A stretch of DNA of 53,762 nucleotides from Oscillospiraceae bacterium Zagget6 (GTDB lineage Bacteria; Bacillota; Clostridia; Oscillospirales; Oscillospiraceae). The translations under genes and the position numbers were made by a program. Each line of letters starts with the position of its first letter. The stretch's first letter is position 1. The notes beneath the pieces were generated by a model. It searched no databases and was not told the DNA's origin. It saw only the letters and a list, made by a program, of their open reading frames with translations. Location of the stretch: positions 1-53,762 of the forward strand of contig MSHH01000074.1 in NCBI GenBank assembly GCA_001941075.1. Direction: 5' to 3'. Below are positions 51,275 to 53,762 of this stretch, one piece after another.

Positions 51275-51347
51275 CGGTGAGACGTGCGAGCATTGCTGCG
51301 CCGTCTCCCCTCTCCCCTTTACAACAATCGCTCAGGAGGTTTTTTCA

Positions 51348-51839
51348 ATGAAAAAAGTTGCTGTGATTATGGGGTCCGACAGCGACCTTCCCGTCATGAA
51401 GGACGCTGTGGACAAGCTGAAACAGTTTGGCATCCCCTATGAAGTCCATGTGATTTCCGCCCACCGCACCCCCGCTGCGGCGGAGCAGTTCGCCTCCACC
51501 GCCGCCGAAAAGGGCTTCGGCGTCATCATCGCCGGGGCGGGCAAGGCCGCCCACCTGGGCGGGGTGCTGGCCGCGTACACCACCCTCCCCGTCATCGGCG
51601 TCCCCATCAAGACCTCTATGATGGGCGGGCTGGACAGTCTGCTCTCCATCGTCCAAATGCCCTCCGGCATCCCCGTGGCCACGGTGGGGGTCAACGGCGC
51701 AGCCAACGCTGGTATCCTGGCCGCTCAGATGCTGGCCCTGGAGGAACCCTCCCTGGTCCAGAAGCTGGCCGACTTCAAGGCGGAGATGGCCCGGCAGGTG
51801 GCTGAAAAGGACGCAAAGCTCCAGGCTACGGAAATTTGA
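51348..51839 (+). CDS. purE: N5-carboxyaminoimidazole ribonucleotide mutase
   Basis: PurE catalyses the carboxyl shift that gives CAIR in purine synthesis. The 163 residues contain VIMGSDSDLPVMK, VISAHRTPAAAEQF and the IIAGAGKAAHLGGV glycine loop. CAGGAGGT precedes the ATG at 51348. purK is not adjacent. It is the first gene of the operon and its transcription is probably attenuated in the leader. Confidence 0.97.
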   Translation: MKKVAVIMGSDSDLPVMKDAVDKLKQFGIPYEVHVISAHRTPAAAEQFASTAAEKGFGVIIAGAGKAAHLGGVLAAYTTLPVIGVPIKTSMMGGLDSLLSIVQMPSGIPVATVGVNGAANAGILAAQMLALEEPSLVQKLADFKAEMARQVAEKDAKLQATEI

Positions 51840-51891
51840 ATCCAAGCATAGCGTATCCCAACTTTTTGATTTTGGAAAGGAACGATTCATC

Positions 51892-52608
51892 ATGGAAAAA
51901 CTGGAACAGCTCTACGAAGGCAAGGCCAAAAAGGTATTCGCCACCGACGACCCCAACGTGGTCATCGTGGACTATAAGGACGACGCCACCGCGTTCAACG
52001 GCCTGAAAAAGGGCACCATCGTGGGCAAGGGCGTCATCAACAACAAGATGTCCAACTTTATGATGCAAAAGCTGGAGGCCGAGGCCGGTGTGCCCACCCA
52101 CTTCATCCAGCAGCTCTCCGACCGGGAGACCGCCGTGAAGAAGGTCTCCATCGTCCCGCTGGAGGTCATCGTCCGCAACATCTCCGCCGGTTCCTTCGCC
52201 AAGCACTACGGCGTTCGGGAGGGCATTGTCTTTGACGAGCCCACCATCGAGTTCTCCTACAAGAATGACGACCTGGGCGATCCCCTGCTCAACGCCTATC
52301 ACGCCGTAGCGCTGAAGCTGGTCACCTGGGACGAGGTCAACCTCATCAAGGACTACACCTTTAAAATCAACGCTTTCCTGAAGTCCTATCTGAAGGGCAT
52401 CGGCATCGACCTGGTGGACTTCAAGATCGAGTTCGGCAAGACCGCTGACGGCCAAATCGTCCTGGCCGACGAAATCAGCCCCGACACCTGCCGTCTTTGG
52501 GACGAGAACACCCACGAGAAGCTGGACAAGGACCGCTTCCGCCGGGATATGGGCAATGTGGAGGACGCCTACCAGGAGGTCATGCGCCGCCTGATGGGGG
52601 AGGCATGA
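51892..52608 (+). CDS. purC: SAICAR synthase
   Basis: PurC ligates aspartate to CAIR. The 238 residues include YEGKAKKVF near the N-terminus, VPLEVIVRNISAGSF and a late LADEISPDTCRLWD motif, all standard for the family. GAAAGGA lies upstream of the ATG. It is 52 nt after purE. Confidence 0.98.
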   Translation: MEKLEQLYEGKAKKVFATDDPNVVIVDYKDDATAFNGLKKGTIVGKGVINNKMSNFMMQKLEAEAGVPTHFIQQLSDRETAVKKVSIVPLEVIVRNISAGSFAKHYGVREGIVFDEPTIEFSYKNDDLGDPLLNAYHAVALKLVTWDEVNLIKDYTFKINAFLKSYLKGIGIDLVDFKIEFGKTADGQIVLADEISPDTCRLWDENTHEKLDKDRFRRDMGNVEDAYQEVMRRLMGEA

Positions 52609-52646
52609 CCAGCCGGTCCCCGCTTTCGCTCCGTTTGGGAGGAACC

Positions 52647-53762
52647 ATGAACCACAACGCCATTTTACCTGAAAATTCCGATAAACTGCACGAGGAGTGC
52701 GGCGTGTTCGGCATCATCAAGGCCCAGGCGCCGGGAGAACCTGCGGGCAGCGACCCCAGCTTCTCCCGGGACCCGGCCTTTGACACGTACAACGCCCTTT
52801 ACGCCCTCCAGCACCGGGGGCAGGAGTCCTGCGGCATCGCCGCCTGTTCCGCCAACGGCATTTTGAGCCTGCGCAAGGGCAAGGGGCTGGTGCCGGAGGT
52901 GTTCGCCAGCCGGGACCTGCAAAAAATGGCCGGGGCCACCGCCGCCATCGGCCACGTTCGCCATGCCAATGACCTGATGGACGCCAACCCCAACAATGCC
53001 CAGCCCATCGTGGCTCACCACGCCTCCGGCTCCATCGCCCTGTGCTACAACGGCAAGCTGGTCAACAGCGCCGCTCTGAAAACCGAAATGGAGAGCCGGG
53101 GCGCCATCTTCCAGACCACCAACGACGCGGAGATCATCACCAACCTCATCGTCCGGGAGCATCTGCGCACCAACACCCTGGAAGACGCAGTGCTCAACGC
53201 CATGGAGTATATGATCGGCGCGTTTTCCATCGTGATGATGGACCGGGATACCCTTATCGCCGCACGGGACCCCAACGGCATCCGGCCCCTCTGCGTGGGC
53301 AAGGTGGGAGACTGCTATGTGTTCTCCTCCGAGTCCTGCGCCATCCAGTCCCTGGGCGGCACCCTCATCCGGGACATTGCGCCGGGGGAGGTTGCTGTTG
53401 TGCATCACGGCCAGCTGAAAAGCTATCAGTGCGCTGTGCGCCACGCCAAGTCCGCCCTGTGCATGTTCGAGCTGATCTACTTCGCCCGGCAGGACTCCGT
53501 CATCGACGGCGCGCCAGTGGGCGTGGTCCGGGAGGAAGCGGGGCGCTGTCTGGCCCGGTATTCCAACACCGAGGCCGATTTGGTGGTGGGCGTCCCCGAC
53601 AGCGGCATTGTGGCCGCCATGGGCTACGCCAAGGAGTCCGGCATCCCCTACGGCATGGGGCTGATGAAAAACCGCTACATTCAGCGGACGTTCATCCAGA
53701 GCCGCAAAATCCAGCGGCAGAAATCGATCCGCATCAAGCTCAACGCCATGAGCGCCGTGGTC
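52647..53762 (+). CDS. purF: Amidophosphoribosyltransferase, 3' end beyond window
   Basis: PurF starts de novo purine synthesis from PRPP and glutamine. The 372 residues present include a short propeptide, the catalytic Cys18 (EECGVFG), QHRGQES and the YNGKLVN oxyanion loop. The PRPP loop reads VVGVPDSGIVAAMGYA. The usual GHVRYST reads GHVRHAND (102-109), although the key Arg105 is kept. The gene has GGGAGGA upstream, starts 38 nt after purC and is cut by the window end. Confidence 0.95.
   Translation, partial: MNHNAILPENSDKLHEECGVFGIIKAQAPGEPAGSDPSFSRDPAFDTYNALYALQHRGQESCGIAACSANGILSLRKGKGLVPEVFASRDLQKMAGATAAIGHVRHANDLMDANPNNAQPIVAHHASGSIALCYNGKLVNSAALKTEMESRGAIFQTTNDAEIITNLIVREHLRTNTLEDAVLNAMEYMIGAFSIVMMDRDTLIAARDPNGIRPLCVGKVGDCYVFSSESCAIQSLGGTLIRDIAPGEVAVVHHGQLKSYQCAVRHAKSALCMFELIYFARQDSVIDGAPVGVVREEAGRCLARYSNTEADLVVGVPDSGIVAAMGYAKESGIPYGMGLMKNRYIQRTFIQSRKIQRQKSIRIKLNAMSAVV

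Noticed and set aside
51127-51347. Guanine or PRPP riboswitch upstream of purE
   Set aside because: Neither the purine-aptamer core nor the ykkC/PRPP signature was found by eye. Only a terminator and a short ORF are supported.
1-53762. CRISPR arrays, insertion sequences, prophage or integron elements
   Set aside because: No regularly spaced direct repeats, transposase, integrase or phage structural genes were found.

Overview
The window is high-GC chromosomal DNA from a low-copy, housekeeping-rich region. Gene families point to an anaerobic gut-type clostridium of the Oscillospiraceae (Flavonifractor/Lawsonibacter/Pseudoflavonifractor-like). The signs are a T-box in front of alaS, a HemA-SirC fusion, a CobA-HemD fusion, an oxygen-independent (Cbi-type) cobalamin pathway, many TTG/GTG starts, strong GGAGG Shine-Dalgarno sites and sigma-A type promoters. 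This placement is inferred from gene content only.

Layout. 1-4.5 kb (minus): comEC, holA, an RNase M5-like Toprim protein and a HIT protein. comEC carries an in-frame amber codon near its 5' end. 4.5-7.5 kb (minus): alaS with a complete T-box leader. 7.5-10.8 kb (minus): a 1105-residue two-domain glycosyl/glycerophosphotransferase. 11.0-14.1 kb (minus): pantothenate operon panG-like, panB, panC, panD. 14.3-17.4 kb (minus): DJ-1/PfpI, mltG and peptidase U32 genes.

17.7-37.7 kb (minus) is a single 21-gene operon for tetrapyrrole and cobalamin synthesis, read from a promoter at about 37.75 kb. Order: cbiD, cbiF, cbiG, cbiH, cbiJ, cbiET, cbiA, cobT, cobU, cobS, a short cobU-like gene, cobC, cbiB, cobD, cbiP, cbiC, cbiK, cobI, hemA-sirC, hemC, cobA-hemD. 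Most junctions are 4-nt ATGA/GTGA/TTGA overlaps, so translation is probably coupled. The set covers most steps from glutamyl-tRNA to cobalamin. hemL, hemB, a corrinoid adenosyltransferase, a threonine kinase and cobalt transport are not in the window. The leader is too short for a cobalamin riboswitch.

37.8-42.8 kb (minus): rpoD and dnaG (overlapping), then mgtE with a structured leader. 42.8-46.4 kb (plus): an MmcQ/YjbR protein, an intracellular GH79-like glycoside hydrolase with very strong codon bias, a DUF6512-like membrane protein and an orphan hypB. 46.5-47.5 kb (minus): cysE beside a three-way-junction repeat. 47.7-49.2 kb (plus): ruvX/yqgF, a DUF1292 protein and a D-lyxose isomerase-like cupin. 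Next come a PAP2 phosphatase (minus) and a glycosyltransferase (plus). 51.1-53.8 kb (plus): start of the purine operon (purE, purC, purF), preceded by a leader with a 27-codon ORF and an intrinsic terminator. purF runs off the end.

No CRISPR array, insertion sequence, prophage, rRNA or tRNA gene was seen. The points most worth checking are the amber codon in comEC, the two complementary-looking CobU paralogues, the B12 operon without a riboswitch, and the mgtE and purE leaders.
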